Positions 20,436 to 29,112 of a stretch of DNA of 64,000 nt are shown one piece after another (position 1 is the stretch's first letter; each line of letters starts with the position of its first letter). The position numbers and the translations under genes were made by a program. The DNA is taken from assembly GCF_004795915.1 (NCBI RefSeq), contig NZ_CP039253.1, positions 2,604,001-2,668,000 of the forward strand. Reading direction: 5' to 3'. The notes under the pieces are model-generated. The model had not been told where the DNA came from. It was given only the letters and a program-made list of their open reading frames with translations, and made no database searches. Source of the stretch: Rhodococcus sp. PAMC28707 (GTDB taxonomy: Bacteria; Actinomycetota; Actinomycetes; Mycobacteriales; Mycobacteriaceae).

Positions 20436-22145
20436 ATGAGTGAGCAACCCTTGCTCGACATCAAGGACCTCGAGGTGTCGTTTCAGTCCAATTCCGGTGC
20501 AGTGCCAGCTGTTCGAGGTGTCAGCCTGACGGTCTATCCCGGCCAGACGGTAGCAATCGTGGGCGAGTCCGGCAGCGGCAAATCCACGACTGCGCACGCG
20601 ATCATCAATCTCCTCCCGGGTACCGGCAAGGTGACAGCGGGCGAGATCTGGTTCGACGGAAATAACCTGACGAACGCGAGGGAGAAGGACTTCGTCGCGG
20701 TCCGCGGAAGCCAGATCGGGTTGGTCCCGCAGGACCCTATGTCGAACCTGAACCCGGTGTGGAAGATCGGCTACCAGATCGAAGAAGCGTTGGCAGCCAA
20801 TGGAATCGCCAAAGGGAAGGCGGCACGCGCCCGTGCCGTCGAACTCCTCGACGAGGCTGGGTTGACGGACTCGGAGAATCGTGTCAATCAGTACCCGCAC
20901 GAATTTTCCGGTGGTATGCGCCAGCGGGCGCTGATTGCAATCGGGTTGTCCGCGCGGCCCAAACTGTTGATCGCCGACGAACCCACCTCCGCTCTCGACG
21001 TCACGGTCCAGCGTCAGATTCTCGACCACCTCGAGGGGCTGACGAAGGAACTGGGCACAGCGGTTCTACTGATCACGCACGACCTCGGTCTCGCCGCTGA
21101 GCGAGCTTCGCATCTGGTCGTCATGAGCAAGGGGCGAATCGTGGAATCCGGTCCGGCGCTGGAAATTCTGCAGAATCCGCAGCATCCGTACACCCAGAAG
21201 TTGGTCGCCGCGGCGCCGTCGCTTGCGTCGCAACGGCTGAAGTCCTCCGTGGTGCGTGGGGACATCGTCGCACATGCAAAGCAGGCTGCCGAGGAGGTCG
21301 TCGCCGAGAAGACCGTCCACGGTGAAGGCGATTTCGAACCGGCAAAAGATACTGTGCTCGTGGTCGACAAGCTGACCAAGGAGTTCAAGCTTCGTGGTGG
21401 CAGTCCCTTCAGGTCGTCGGTGTTCACTGCCGTCAAGGACGTCTCGTTCACCGTTGCCCGCGGCACGACCACCGCCATCGTCGGTGAGTCGGGATCCGGT
21501 AAATCGACTGTGGCACAAATGGTTCTGGGGCTACTGGAACCGACGTCCGGATCCGTTCAGTTCGACGGACGTGATGTCGCGGGTTTGAACAACAAGGAGG
21601 CGTTCGCGTTCCGGCGTCGTGTACAGCCGATCTTCCAGAACCCCTATGGGTCGCTGGATCCGATGTACTCGATCTACCGCACTATCGAGGAGCCGCTGCG
21701 GACCCACAAGGTCGGCAGCAAGAAGGAACGCGAGGCTCGGGTCCGTGATCTGCTGGACAAGGTGGCGTTGCCGACTTCGGTCATGCGCCGATTCCCGAAC
21801 GAGCTTTCCGGTGGCCAGCGCCAACGAGTAGCTATTGCGCGCGCTCTGGCTCTCTCGCCGGAGATGGTGATCTGCGACGAGGCAGTGTCGGCTCTCGACG
21901 TGCTCGTTCAGGCGCAGATTCTGTCCTTGCTGAACGATCTGCAGGCAGAGCTCGGTCTGACATACCTCTTCATCACGCACGATCTTGCCGTGGTGCGGCA
22001 GATCGCCGATGATGTGCTCGTCATGCGATCGGGAGAGATCGTCGAGGCCGCCACGACCGACGAGGTGTTCGACAACCCGCAGCAGGAGTACACACAGCGA
22101 CTGCTCGCCGCCATCCCCGGCGGTTCGGTTCAGCTCGGCGTATAG
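20436..22145 (+). CDS. dppD: Peptide ABC transporter ATPase, two fused ATP-binding domains
   Basis: A 569-residue protein joining two ABC ATPase domains in one chain, so no separate DppF is needed. Each half has a Walker A GESGSGKST, a signature (FSGGMRQRA; LSGGQRQRV) and Walker B (LLIADEPTSALD; MVICDEAVSALD). Each half ends with the oligopeptide-type C-terminal segment. The second-half Walker B Glu is kept. Start ATG 20436 has GAAGGAG 8 bases upstream; an ATG at 20409 overlapping the dppC stop is the alternative. Same fused layout as mycobacterial DppD. Confidence 0.93.
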   Translation: MSEQPLLDIKDLEVSFQSNSGAVPAVRGVSLTVYPGQTVAIVGESGSGKSTTAHAIINLLPGTGKVTAGEIWFDGNNLTNAREKDFVAVRGSQIGLVPQDPMSNLNPVWKIGYQIEEALAANGIAKGKAARARAVELLDEAGLTDSENRVNQYPHEFSGGMRQRALIAIGLSARPKLLIADEPTSALDVTVQRQILDHLEGLTKELGTAVLLITHDLGLAAERASHLVVMSKGRIVESGPALEILQNPQHPYTQKLVAAAPSLASQRLKSSVVRGDIVAHAKQAAEEVVAEKTVHGEGDFEPAKDTVLVVDKLTKEFKLRGGSPFRSSVFTAVKDVSFTVARGTTTAIVGESGSGKSTVAQMVLGLLEPTSGSVQFDGRDVAGLNNKEAFAFRRRVQPIFQNPYGSLDPMYSIYRTIEEPLRTHKVGSKKEREARVRDLLDKVALPTSVMRRFPNELSGGQRQRVAIARALALSPEMVICDEAVSALDVLVQAQILSLLNDLQAELGLTYLFITHDLAVVRQIADDVLVMRSGEIVEAATTDEVFDNPQQEYTQRLLAAIPGGSVQLGV

Positions 22146-22206
22146 GGATCGGCGGGGGCAGTCCGGCGAGTCTGCTCCTGCCTGCGAGGGGGTACCGTCG
22201 GCTATC

Positions 22207-22962
22207 GTGACGGACCCTCTCGCCCCGCTGCTCGAACTCCCCGGTGTCATCGACGCCGCCGAACGAGCCCGCGACGCACTCGGAGCAGTACATCGGCACA
22301 AGACCAACCGTCGGGGCTGGCCTGCCACGGCGGCCGAAGCCGCAGTACGTGCAGCTCGATCGTCGTCCGCCCTCGAAGGTGGATCGATGGAATTCCCGCG
22401 CGAAGGTGAAGACGGCGACCCGATTCTGGCCGGTGCTTTGCGGGTGGGTGCGGCGCTCGACGGGGATGCGCTGTCCATCATGCTCTCGACGTGGAAGAGC
22501 GCGCCGCTTCAGGCGCTCGCTCGACTTCACCTACTGGCCGCAGCAGACCTGGTCGAGGACCAGTCCGCACTCGGACGGCCACGTTCGGACGACGGAATCG
22601 GTGAGCGCCTGGACTTCCTGGCCCAACTGGTCACCGGCGGATCCTCCGCGCCGGCCCCGGTCATCGCGGCGATCGTGCACGGTGAGCTGTTGACGTTGAA
22701 GCCGTTCGAGTCGGCCGATGGTGTTGTCGCCCGGGCAGCTTCTCGGCTCGTGGCGGCGTCTTCGGGTTTGGACCCACACAATCTCGGCGTACCCGAAGTG
22801 AGTTGGCTGCGCCGATCGCAGGCCTACCGAGACGGAGCGGCAGGGTTCGCTTCCGGTACTGCCACCGGTGTCGGCAGCTGGGTCATTCTCTGCTGCGGTG
22901 CACTCGAGGCCGGGGCGATGGAAGCGACGTCGATCGCTGAGGCTGCAGGCTCCGACAAGTAA
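22207..22962 (+). CDS. Degenerate Fic-fold-like protein (Rv3662c-like)
   Basis: A 251-residue soluble protein. HGELLTLKPFESADGVVARAASRLV aligns with the Fic-domain region in which active enzymes read HPFx(D/E)GNGRxxR. The catalytic His, the Asp/Glu and the GNGR core are replaced; Phe, one Gly and the last Arg remain. Upstream ARSSSALEGGSME resembles the S/TxxxE inhibition-type or N-terminal Fic region. It is therefore probably not an AMPylase; the function is unknown. Its position after dppD is conserved in mycobacteria. The GTG start at 22207 is inferred from the length of the conserved part. Confidence 0.7.
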   Translation: MTDPLAPLLELPGVIDAAERARDALGAVHRHKTNRRGWPATAAEAAVRAARSSSALEGGSMEFPREGEDGDPILAGALRVGAALDGDALSIMLSTWKSAPLQALARLHLLAAADLVEDQSALGRPRSDDGIGERLDFLAQLVTGGSSAPAPVIAAIVHGELLTLKPFESADGVVARAASRLVAASSGLDPHNLGVPEVSWLRRSQAYRDGAAGFASGTATGVGSWVILCCGALEAGAMEATSIAEAAGSDK

Positions 22963-23340
22963 CCACCTGCCTGTGCCGACGCATTAAAAGGGCGGCGCCG
23001 CCGACCTGAGTCGACTTCGCCGCCCGTTAGCACGGACTGCCGGGTAACCAAGCGTGCATTGGTGGGCTGTCACGATCGCTAGGATCGCATGGCCTCGGCG
23101 ATGGCCCGGTGAGGTAGGAGGTCATCCCTGCAACCGGTGCAGGGTTCTTGCTGCTACTTCCCGAATCTCGCAGACCCACAGCGCTTTTGCCATGTCAGCG
23201 GCGAGCTCAGCGTGGGTGCCTGGTGTCCGTGCTGGGAATCGCGGTTGGGAGAGGGAACCTTCTCTTCCGGTTCGATCTTGGCCTTCCGTTCTTCCGTAAG
23301 TCCTTTGTACCCCGTGACGGCGCTCACAGCAAGGGGTGCG
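22963..23340. other. Intergenic region with terminator and weak coding-like traces
   Basis: The region between the convergent Fic-like and HAD genes. Apart from the hairpin listed separately, the minus strand has two short adjoining frames. One follows the HAD stop from a GTG at about 23325 (VTGYKGLTEERKAKI...). The other reads GTHAELAADMAKALWVCEI... before a stop near 23115. They could be halves of one broken small gene; the evidence is weak. Confidence 0.3.
22990..23025. terminator. Hairpin terminator after the Fic-like gene
   Basis: GGGCGGCG (22990-22997) pairs with CGCCGCCC (23018-23025), loop 20 bases, 27 bases after the stop at 22962. No T-run follows, as is common in high-GC actinobacteria. 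Confidence 0.65.
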
Positions 23341-24174
23341 TCACCGTTTTCTTTTCAACAATCCGTAAGTAACCGTCCCGGCCAGCAGTGCACTGAAAAA
23401 GACTGCGGCACTTGCTGCCACGGTTGTGCCCGATGGTGCTTGGATGCGTGATCGAAGTGAGACCGGATTGGAAAAAGTCAGAATCGGCCAGCCGAGCGAC
23501 GCGGCCTCCTTGCGGAGCGCCCGGTCGGGATTGACGGCAGTCGGATTGCCGACGGCATGAAGCATGGGAAGGTCCGTGATCGAGTCCGAATACGCGAAAC
23601 ACCTTGACAGGTCGTAATTTCGGGACTCGGCGAGTTCGTTCATCGCTTCGACCTTGCCCTCACCGTAGCAGTAGAAGGCGACGGTTCCGTTGTATCGGCC
23701 GTTCTCGACCTCCATCTGCGTGGCGGTACTGATGTCTGCACCGAGTGCTTCGGCGATTGGGCCGACGATCTCTTCACCGGATGCGGAGACGATCACGATG
23801 TCGTGTCCGCGGAGTTTGTGGTCTGCGATCAAGTCCGCTGCTTCGGCGAATACCAGCGGATCCACTATGTCGTGCAATGTTTCTGCAACGATCGACCGAA
23901 TTTGTTCGACGTCCCATCCGGCGGACATTGCGGCGATATGGGCGCGCATTCGCTCCATTTGGTCGTGATCGGCACCGGATAACAGGAACAAGAATTGCGC
24001 ATAGCTGCTTTTGAGTACGGCTCGCCTGTTTATCAGTCCCTGATCGAAAAACGGTTTACTGAAGGCGAGCGTGCTCGACTTGGCGATGATCGTCTTGTCC
24101 AGGTCGAAGAATGCTGCGATTTTTCCAACTGGGCGGTGGGTTTCGGCGTTGTCGATGCCGGCGCTGGTGGTCAC
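23341..24174 (-). CDS. HAD-IB family phosphatase (SerB-like, Rv3661-like)
   Basis: A 277-residue HAD hydrolase. Motif I AAFFDLDKTII (nucleophile and acid Asp), motif II IVSASGEE (Ser), motif III region GKVEAMNEL (Lys) and motif IV YSDSITDLPML (Asp pair) are all intact, so it should be a working phosphomonoesterase. A C-terminal hydrophobic segment (TTVAASAAVFFSALLAGTVTYGLL) ending in KRKR suggests membrane tethering. Divergent from ssd and adjacent to the tad genes as in mycobacteria. Confidence 0.9.
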   Translation of the reverse strand: MTTSAGIDNAETHRPVGKIAAFFDLDKTIIAKSSTLAFSKPFFDQGLINRRAVLKSSYAQFLFLLSGADHDQMERMRAHIAAMSAGWDVEQIRSIVAETLHDIVDPLVFAEAADLIADHKLRGHDIVIVSASGEEIVGPIAEALGADISTATQMEVENGRYNGTVAFYCYGEGKVEAMNELAESRNYDLSRCFAYSDSITDLPMLHAVGNPTAVNPDRALRKEAASLGWPILTFSNPVSLRSRIQAPSGTTVAASAAVFFSALLAGTVTYGLLKRKR

Positions 24175-24495
24175 GGACTCAAGACTAGAGCGTTCATTTT
24201 TTCGGCGATTTCCCGGTTTGTCTCACTGAGTAAGAACGAATGTTGAACTTGCAAACACCGTCTTCGCCAGGTGTAGTATCGACCTGTCCGGATTCGTCCG
24301 GGCAAGTTCAGCCCGACCCCCCGGGGCTGAACTCGACGGCCCTCGCCTCCTCCCCCCTGGCGAGGGTCGTCCTCGTTGTAGGGGAAAGTCGCGAATTGGT
24401 ACGGGTGTGCAGAATTGCATCCACACCTTGCGAGTTGTCCACATTCGGTATGAACACTGTGTTCTTCGAGCGCAATTCGCTGCAGGCTCGCACTC
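24175..24495. promoter_or_regulatory. HAD-ssd divergent region with two tandem hairpins
   Basis: No gene. Hairpin 1: AGTTCAGCCC (24305-24314) with GGGCTGAACT (24324-24333). Hairpin 2: CCCTCGCC (24340-24347) with GGCGAGGG (24359-24366). Both stems are perfect and sit 130-190 bases before the ssd start, where they could shape the leader of the ssd-tad message. Confidence 0.6.
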
Positions 24496-25623
24496 ATGGA
24501 ATTCCAGGACAAGTCGCCGGCTCGGCGCCCGATTGTGTTGTCCACCGGCGACCCCGTGCTGCGCGACGAAGTACTCAGGATCGCTGCGGCAGCCGAATGC
24601 GCTGTGCTGGAAAGGAACTTACCAGTCGGTAACGCCGGGTTAGGGACTCCGCCGAGCAGGATCGAGTGGGATGAAGCCGACGCGATACTCCTCGATGTCG
24701 ACCACGCACGCGAGGCATCGTCCCGAAGACTGCCCCGCCGCGACGCGATTTTCGTGTTGGGCCGAAGAGAACCGGGCGTCGAGCAATGGCGTGCTGCCAC
24801 TGCCGTCGGAGCATCACACGTCCTGGGACTTCCGCAAGACGAAGCAACGTTGATCGGGCTCCTCGGACGAGAACACGATCGGACCGAGGGCGACGGCGGA
24901 GTTATCACTGTCGTCGGTGGCAGAGGTGGTGCTGGAACGTCGACGCTCGCCGTGGCGTTGGCACTGTCGGCGTCCGCGTCAGGATCTCGAACGCTGTTGG
25001 TCGACGGTGACAGCTACGGCCCAGGACTCGACCTCCTGCTCGGCTGGGAAGATCGGCCGGGCCTGCGATGGTCCGGGCTCGTCGTCGAGGCAGGCCGGAT
25101 CTCCGGTGACGCCCTACATGGTGCGTTGCCGTCGAGCGCCTCGTTGGCGGTCCTGTCGGCCGGCCGAGCAGACTCGGGATCTTCGGGCCTGGACGCAACG
25201 GCATGTGCCGCGGTGGTCGATGCCGGACGCCGATCCGGAGATCTGGTCGTGTGCGACGTTCCACGGCACCCCGGTCCGCACACGGACGTCTTCCACGACG
25301 CCGCGGACCTGGTGGTATTGGTCGTCCCCGCCGAGATCGCAGCCGTCGCGGGCGCAGAGAACCTTCTCGGTTACCTCCGTGGCCGTAATTCGAACGTTGG
25401 ACTGGTCGTGCGAGGGCCCGCGCCCGGGGGATTGCGCGGCGCCGACATCGCCGACGCCCTCCGGTTGCCCCTGCTGGCCACGATGCGACCCGAGCCAGGC
25501 TTGGCGCAGCGCATCGAACGTGGAGGCCTCGGGCTCGGACGTCGATCGCCTCTCACCGATGCCACCGAGTCGATTCTCGCGACTTTCGCGCGCAAGCCGG
25601 CACCGAGGCGGTGGGCGGCATGA
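24496..25623 (+). CDS. ssd: Ssd/TadZ-like MinD-family protein, first gene of the tad operon
   Basis: A 375-residue protein of the CpaE/TadZ/MinD type (mycobacterial Ssd, 'septum site determining'). An N-terminal receiver-like domain (about 1-125) precedes a P-loop-fold domain. The P-loop reads GGRGGAGTST (residues 141-150), lacking both lysines of the deviant Walker A (R143, T148), so ATP hydrolysis is doubtful. TadZ proteins place the Tad secretion machine at the cell pole. The stop overlaps the tadA ATG. Confidence 0.87.
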   Translation: MEFQDKSPARRPIVLSTGDPVLRDEVLRIAAAAECAVLERNLPVGNAGLGTPPSRIEWDEADAILLDVDHAREASSRRLPRRDAIFVLGRREPGVEQWRAATAVGASHVLGLPQDEATLIGLLGREHDRTEGDGGVITVVGGRGGAGTSTLAVALALSASASGSRTLLVDGDSYGPGLDLLLGWEDRPGLRWSGLVVEAGRISGDALHGALPSSASLAVLSAGRADSGSSGLDATACAAVVDAGRRSGDLVVCDVPRHPGPHTDVFHDAADLVVLVVPAEIAAVAGAENLLGYLRGRNSNVGLVVRGPAPGGLRGADIADALRLPLLATMRPEPGLAQRIERGGLGLGRRSPLTDATESILATFARKPAPRRWAA

Positions 25624-26801
25624 GCGCTGTCGTCACGCCGGAGTTGTTGGACCGCGTTCGCGACAGGCTCGTCCACACGACGGGTGAACCGACGCCCGCG
25701 TTGGTCGCTGCAGCCATCAGAATCGAAGCGGGCGGGGTACTGAGCGATACCGATCTCTTGGCGGCGCTCCGTGTCCTGCAGACCGAGTTGACCGGTGCCG
25801 GGCCGCTGGAGACTCTGCTACTCGATGCCAGTGTCGCCGACGTTCTGGTCACGGCACCGGACGAAGTATGGGTCGACCGCGGCGCGGGACTCGAGCGCGC
25901 CGACATACGTTTCGCCGACGAGGCTGCGGTACGACGCCTCGCGCAGCGACTGGCACTGTCCGCGGGCCGACGGCTCGACGACGCTCAACCGTGGGTCGAC
26001 GGGCAGCTACCCGGAGTGGGCGACGGCACTTTCGGTGTCCGACTGCATGCGGTGCTGTCGCCCGTCGCGCGAGGCGGTACCTGTCTGTCGCTGCGCGTGT
26101 TGCGCCCGACCACCCAGGGGCTCGCAGCCTTGGCCGACCGTGGAGCACTCGAGCCGAGTGCTCTCGCTCTGGTGAAGCGGATCATCGAGGCGCGCTTGGC
26201 ATTTCTGGTCATCGGCGGCACCGGCGCCGGAAAGACCACGTTGCTGGCTGCCATGTTGGGCGAGGTCGCGCGCAGCGAGCGCATCGTGTGCGTCGAGGAT
26301 GCTGCCGAGTTGGCGCCGTCGCATCCGCACGTCGTTCGAATGGTTGCTCGGGCGCCCAACGTCGAGGGCGTCGGCGAGGTCACCGTTCGGCAGCTTGTTC
26401 GTCAAGCGCTGCGGATGCGGCCGGACCGGCTCGTTGTCGGAGAGGTTCGCGGTGCAGAGGTCGTCGACCTGCTCACCGCGCTGAACACCGGTCATGACGG
26501 CGGAGCGGGCACGATTCACGCCAACTCTCCCGCCGAGGTGCCCGCACGCCTGGAAGCTCTTGCCGCACTGGGTGGGTTGGATCGTGCGGCTCTGCACAGT
26601 CAACTCGCGGCCGCGGTACAGGTGGTCCTGCATGTGCATCGCTCATTCGATGGTCGGCGTCGGTTGCGGGAAATTGCCGTGGTCGTTCCCGATGATTCCG
26701 GTCGTGTGCAGATGGTGTCCGCGTGGAGTGTGGACGGCGGTGTGCACCGCGGCCGAGAAAGGCTGGACGCACTCCTCGAACAACGGTTGACACGGTTATG
26801 A
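25620..26801 (+). CDS. tadA: Tad/type II-IV secretion ATPase
   Basis: A 393-residue hexameric secretion ATPase of the CpaF/TadA branch. Walker A VIGGTGAGKTTLLAAM, Asp box CVEDAAEL, Walker B region RPDRLVVGEVRGAE and His box GTIHANSP are all present. It powers assembly of Flp-type pili or secretion from the cytosolic face. The ATG at 25620 overlaps the ssd stop; the end overlaps tadB. Confidence 0.94.
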   Translation: MSAVVTPELLDRVRDRLVHTTGEPTPALVAAAIRIEAGGVLSDTDLLAALRVLQTELTGAGPLETLLLDASVADVLVTAPDEVWVDRGAGLERADIRFADEAAVRRLAQRLALSAGRRLDDAQPWVDGQLPGVGDGTFGVRLHAVLSPVARGGTCLSLRVLRPTTQGLAALADRGALEPSALALVKRIIEARLAFLVIGGTGAGKTTLLAAMLGEVARSERIVCVEDAAELAPSHPHVVRMVARAPNVEGVGEVTVRQLVRQALRMRPDRLVVGEVRGAEVVDLLTALNTGHDGGAGTIHANSPAEVPARLEALAALGGLDRAALHSQLAAAVQVVLHVHRSFDGRRRLREIAVVVPDDSGRVQMVSAWSVDGGVHRGRERLDALLEQRLTRL

Positions 26802-27595
26802 CTGCATTGGGTGTTCTCTCCTGTGCGGCAGCACTTCTGGTGCTACCGCGCCCACGAGTGCGAGTGCCTTCGTTGCTGATGGGCAAAGCCGCCGGTGTAG
26901 ATCGAACACGCTCTCGGGCAGTGGGTCTCGCGTCGACGCTGGCGATGGGGCTCGTCCTCGCCGTGGTGGCGGGTGGCCTGCATGCGCTCTGCGCAGCCAT
27001 TGTCGTCGGCGCAACGGTGGCCCGCCGGAGGAAGAAGGCTCAGCGGCGCAGGGCGCATCGCAGAGAGCTCGACTCGCTCATTGCTGGACTCGACGTCGTC
27101 ATCGGTGAGCTTCGAGTCGGCTCACATCCGGCGCTGGCCTGTGCGAGTGCTGCTGCCGATTGCAGTGGAAGCGTGGCTCTCGCGTTCGAAACCGCAGCTG
27201 GGCGTGCGCGTCTGGGTGGTGATGCGAGTGCGGGCTTGTTCGTCCAGGATTCGCCGGTCCGAGTGGAACTTTCACGATTGTCCGCAGCCTGGAGCATCGC
27301 GGACACCCGCGGATTGGGACTTGCCGATCTGCTCGGCGCAGCGCGGCAGGACCTGTTGGGTAGGAGTCGATTTCGCGATCGAACCGAGGCGAGCCTGGCG
27401 GGTGCCCGTGCGACGGGAACGGTGTTGTCGGGTCTGCCGGTCCTCGGGGTCATCCTTGGTCAATTCATGGGGGCATCCCCGATCGGTGTGTTGTTCGGCG
27501 GCGGCCTGGGTGGAGTCCTTCTGGTGCTCGGCTCGATGTTGGCGTGCGCCGGGCTGATGTGGACCGATGCGATCACCGAAAAGGTGTGTCGGTGA
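26798..27595 (+). CDS. tadB: Tad inner-membrane platform protein TadB
   Basis: A 265-residue T2SS-F-domain membrane protein with N-terminal helices (VLSCAAALLVLP; LASTLAMGLVLAVVAGGLHALCAAIVVGA) and two C-terminal ones (LSGLPVLGVILGQFMG; VLLVLGSMLACAGLM). Weakly conserved family, identified by topology and position after tadA. Start ATG 26798 overlaps the tadA stop. Confidence 0.87.
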   Translation: MTALGVLSCAAALLVLPRPRVRVPSLLMGKAAGVDRTRSRAVGLASTLAMGLVLAVVAGGLHALCAAIVVGATVARRRKKAQRRRAHRRELDSLIAGLDVVIGELRVGSHPALACASAAADCSGSVALAFETAAGRARLGGDASAGLFVQDSPVRVELSRLSAAWSIADTRGLGLADLLGAARQDLLGRSRFRDRTEASLAGARATGTVLSGLPVLGVILGQFMGASPIGVLFGGGLGGVLLVLGSMLACAGLMWTDAITEKVCR

Positions 27596-28167
27596 TGTGG
27601 GTGGCGGCGGTGTGCGCGGCGGCATCTCTCGCCGTGATCCCAACAACTCCCTCGTACGTCTCTCGTATCGCGTCCAAGGAACCACTCGTCGAGAAGGGCG
27701 TAGACGACACCGACAGCGCCGATCCGCATTCGGTTGCGACCACGTTCGATCTGTTGGCTGCATGTTTGCGCGGCGGGCTTCCAGTGGGCATCGCAGCCGC
27801 TGCGGTTTCCGAGTCGACGAACGAGCCCTTCGCCCGGGCATTGCGGACCACCGCAGACCTACTCGCGCTGGGCGCGGACCCCGCTGCCGCGTGGGAGCCA
27901 GTAGCCGCCAGGCCCGACATCGAGTCGCTCGCGCGAATGGCGCGGCGATCGGCGAGATCGGGAGCGTCGTTGGCGCAGGGGATTTCCGAGCTTGCCGAGG
28001 CACAGCGTGCACAGACCGAGGACTCGTCGGCAGCCGCGGCCGAACGTGCAGGGGTATTGATCAGTGGGCCGCTCGGCCTGTGCTTTCTACCGGCGTTCGT
28101 GTGCCTCGGGATCGTTCCCGTCGTCATCGGACTCGCCGGGAACGTACTGGGTGGGGGACTGCTGTGA
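27595..28167 (+). CDS. tadC: Tad inner-membrane platform protein TadC
   Basis: A 190-residue T2SS-F-type membrane protein partnering TadB. N-terminal helix MWVAAVCAAASLAVIPTT, cytosolic helical domain, C-terminal helix GPLGLCFLPAFVCLGIVPVVIGLAG. ATG 27595 overlaps the tadB stop (TGATG); a GTG one codon earlier is equally possible. Confidence 0.85.
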   Translation: MWVAAVCAAASLAVIPTTPSYVSRIASKEPLVEKGVDDTDSADPHSVATTFDLLAACLRGGLPVGIAAAAVSESTNEPFARALRTTADLLALGADPAAAWEPVAARPDIESLARMARRSARSGASLAQGISELAEAQRAQTEDSSAAAAERAGVLISGPLGLCFLPAFVCLGIVPVVIGLAGNVLGGGLL

Positions 28168-28241
28168 GCACCCAAGTATCGCTGTGACGAGACACAGAGG
28201 ATTCCGAGGCGGAACCGCCGTCTCGGAGGTCGAGGGAGGGA

Positions 28242-28451
28242 ATGGGTATGGTGCACAGGATGATTCGAGAGTTTCAGACGAGATTGATCTTGGCCGCGGC
28301 AGAGGACGATGGAATGTCGACGGCAGAGTACGCAATCGGCACGATCGCCGCTGCGGCGTTCGGAGCGATTCTCTACACAGTGGTGACGGGCGATTCGATC
28401 GTGAGTTCGTTGACCGGAATCATCGACCGAGCACTCAAGACAGCTGTCTAG
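28242..28451 (+). CDS. Flp-pilin-like small protein (DUF4244-type, Rv3656c-like)
   Basis: A 69-residue protein with a short basic leader, then DDGMSTAEYAIGTIAAAAFGAILYTVVTG. The Glu-Tyr in STAEYA one turn into the hydrophobic helix is the Flp/type-IV pilin pattern, with probable leader cleavage just before GMSTAEYA. It is likely the major pilin of this Tad system. Close in-frame starts at 28242 and 28248. No prepilin peptidase is seen in the window. Confidence 0.85.
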   Translation: MGMVHRMIREFQTRLILAAAEDDGMSTAEYAIGTIAAAAFGAILYTVVTGDSIVSSLTGIIDRALKTAV

Positions 28452-28465
28452 CCGACGATGGCGCC

Positions 28466-28768
28466 GTGACGGTGGAGGCGGCTATCGCCATCGCGTCCAT
28501 CGTCACGGTCGTCGTGACCTGTATCGGAGCGATACTTGCTGTGTCGATGCATATCCGCTGTGTGGACGCGGCGCGGGAGGCGGCGCGATTGGCGGCCAGG
28601 GGTGATGCGGTATCGGTTGCCCAGTCGGTGGCGCCGAGCGGGGCGCGGATCACCGTCACCGAACACGACGGGTTCGTGACAGCCCGCGTGCAGTCCGATA
28701 CTCCGCTGCCGGGTCTGACGGTCGGTGCCGAAGCGGTCGCCGCGATCGAACCGGACGCTGTGGAATGA
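28466..28768 (+). CDS. TadE-like pseudopilin (Rv3655c-like)
   Basis: About 100 residues; GAVTVEAAIAIASIVTVVVTCIGAILAVSM is the TadE pilin-like helix with the key Glu. CVDAAREAARLAARGD is the typical TadE segment following the helix. The start is uncertain: GTG 28466 is the first plausible codon, but homologues carry extra residues, which would place the start inside the upstream flp gene. Confidence 0.78.
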   Translation: MTVEAAIAIASIVTVVVTCIGAILAVSMHIRCVDAAREAARLAARGDAVSVAQSVAPSGARITVTEHDGFVTARVQSDTPLPGLTVGAEAVAAIEPDAVE

Positions 28769-29112
28769 CGGTGTCCAGCGAGGAAGGCGGGGTGACGGTT
28801 CTTGCTGCAGCTGCACTGGCCGCATTGCTGGTGCTCGTGGTGGCGATCGTTCACGTCGGTTCGGCGGTCGGTGCCCGGCATCAGGCACAGTCGGCTGCGG
28901 ACCTGTCTGCTCTCGCGGCAGCAGGGGAGTTGAGCCGAGGCATCGGGGATGCGTGTGCGGCGGCGCAGGAGATCGTAGGGCGCTCGAAGGGCGAGATGAC
29001 GGACTGCGCCGTGGACGGCTGGGACGTCGTGGTCACCGTGACGATCACCCTCCCGCTCGGGCGATTCGGGATCGCCGACGCGGTCGCGTCGGCACGGGCA
29101 GGGCCGGCGTGA
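28765..29112 (+). CDS. TadE/TadG-like minor protein (Rv3654c-like)
   Basis: A 115-residue protein. N-terminal helix VTVLAAAALAALLVLVVAIV is followed by VGARHQAQSAADLSALAAAGEL, the 'flp pilus-assembly TadG-type' segment. Cysteines in DACAAAQ and TDCAVDG may pair outside. The ATG overlaps the stop of the preceding gene. Last gene of the ssd-tad operon. Confidence 0.83.
   Translation: MTVSSEEGGVTVLAAAALAALLVLVVAIVHVGSAVGARHQAQSAADLSALAAAGELSRGIGDACAAAQEIVGRSKGEMTDCAVDGWDVVVTVTITLPLGRFGIADAVASARAGPA

Noticed and set aside
23054..23299. Plus-strand small gene between the Fic-like and HAD genes
   Set aside because: Low-complexity Trp/Arg-rich translation, no ribosome site, antisense to the better minus-strand traces.
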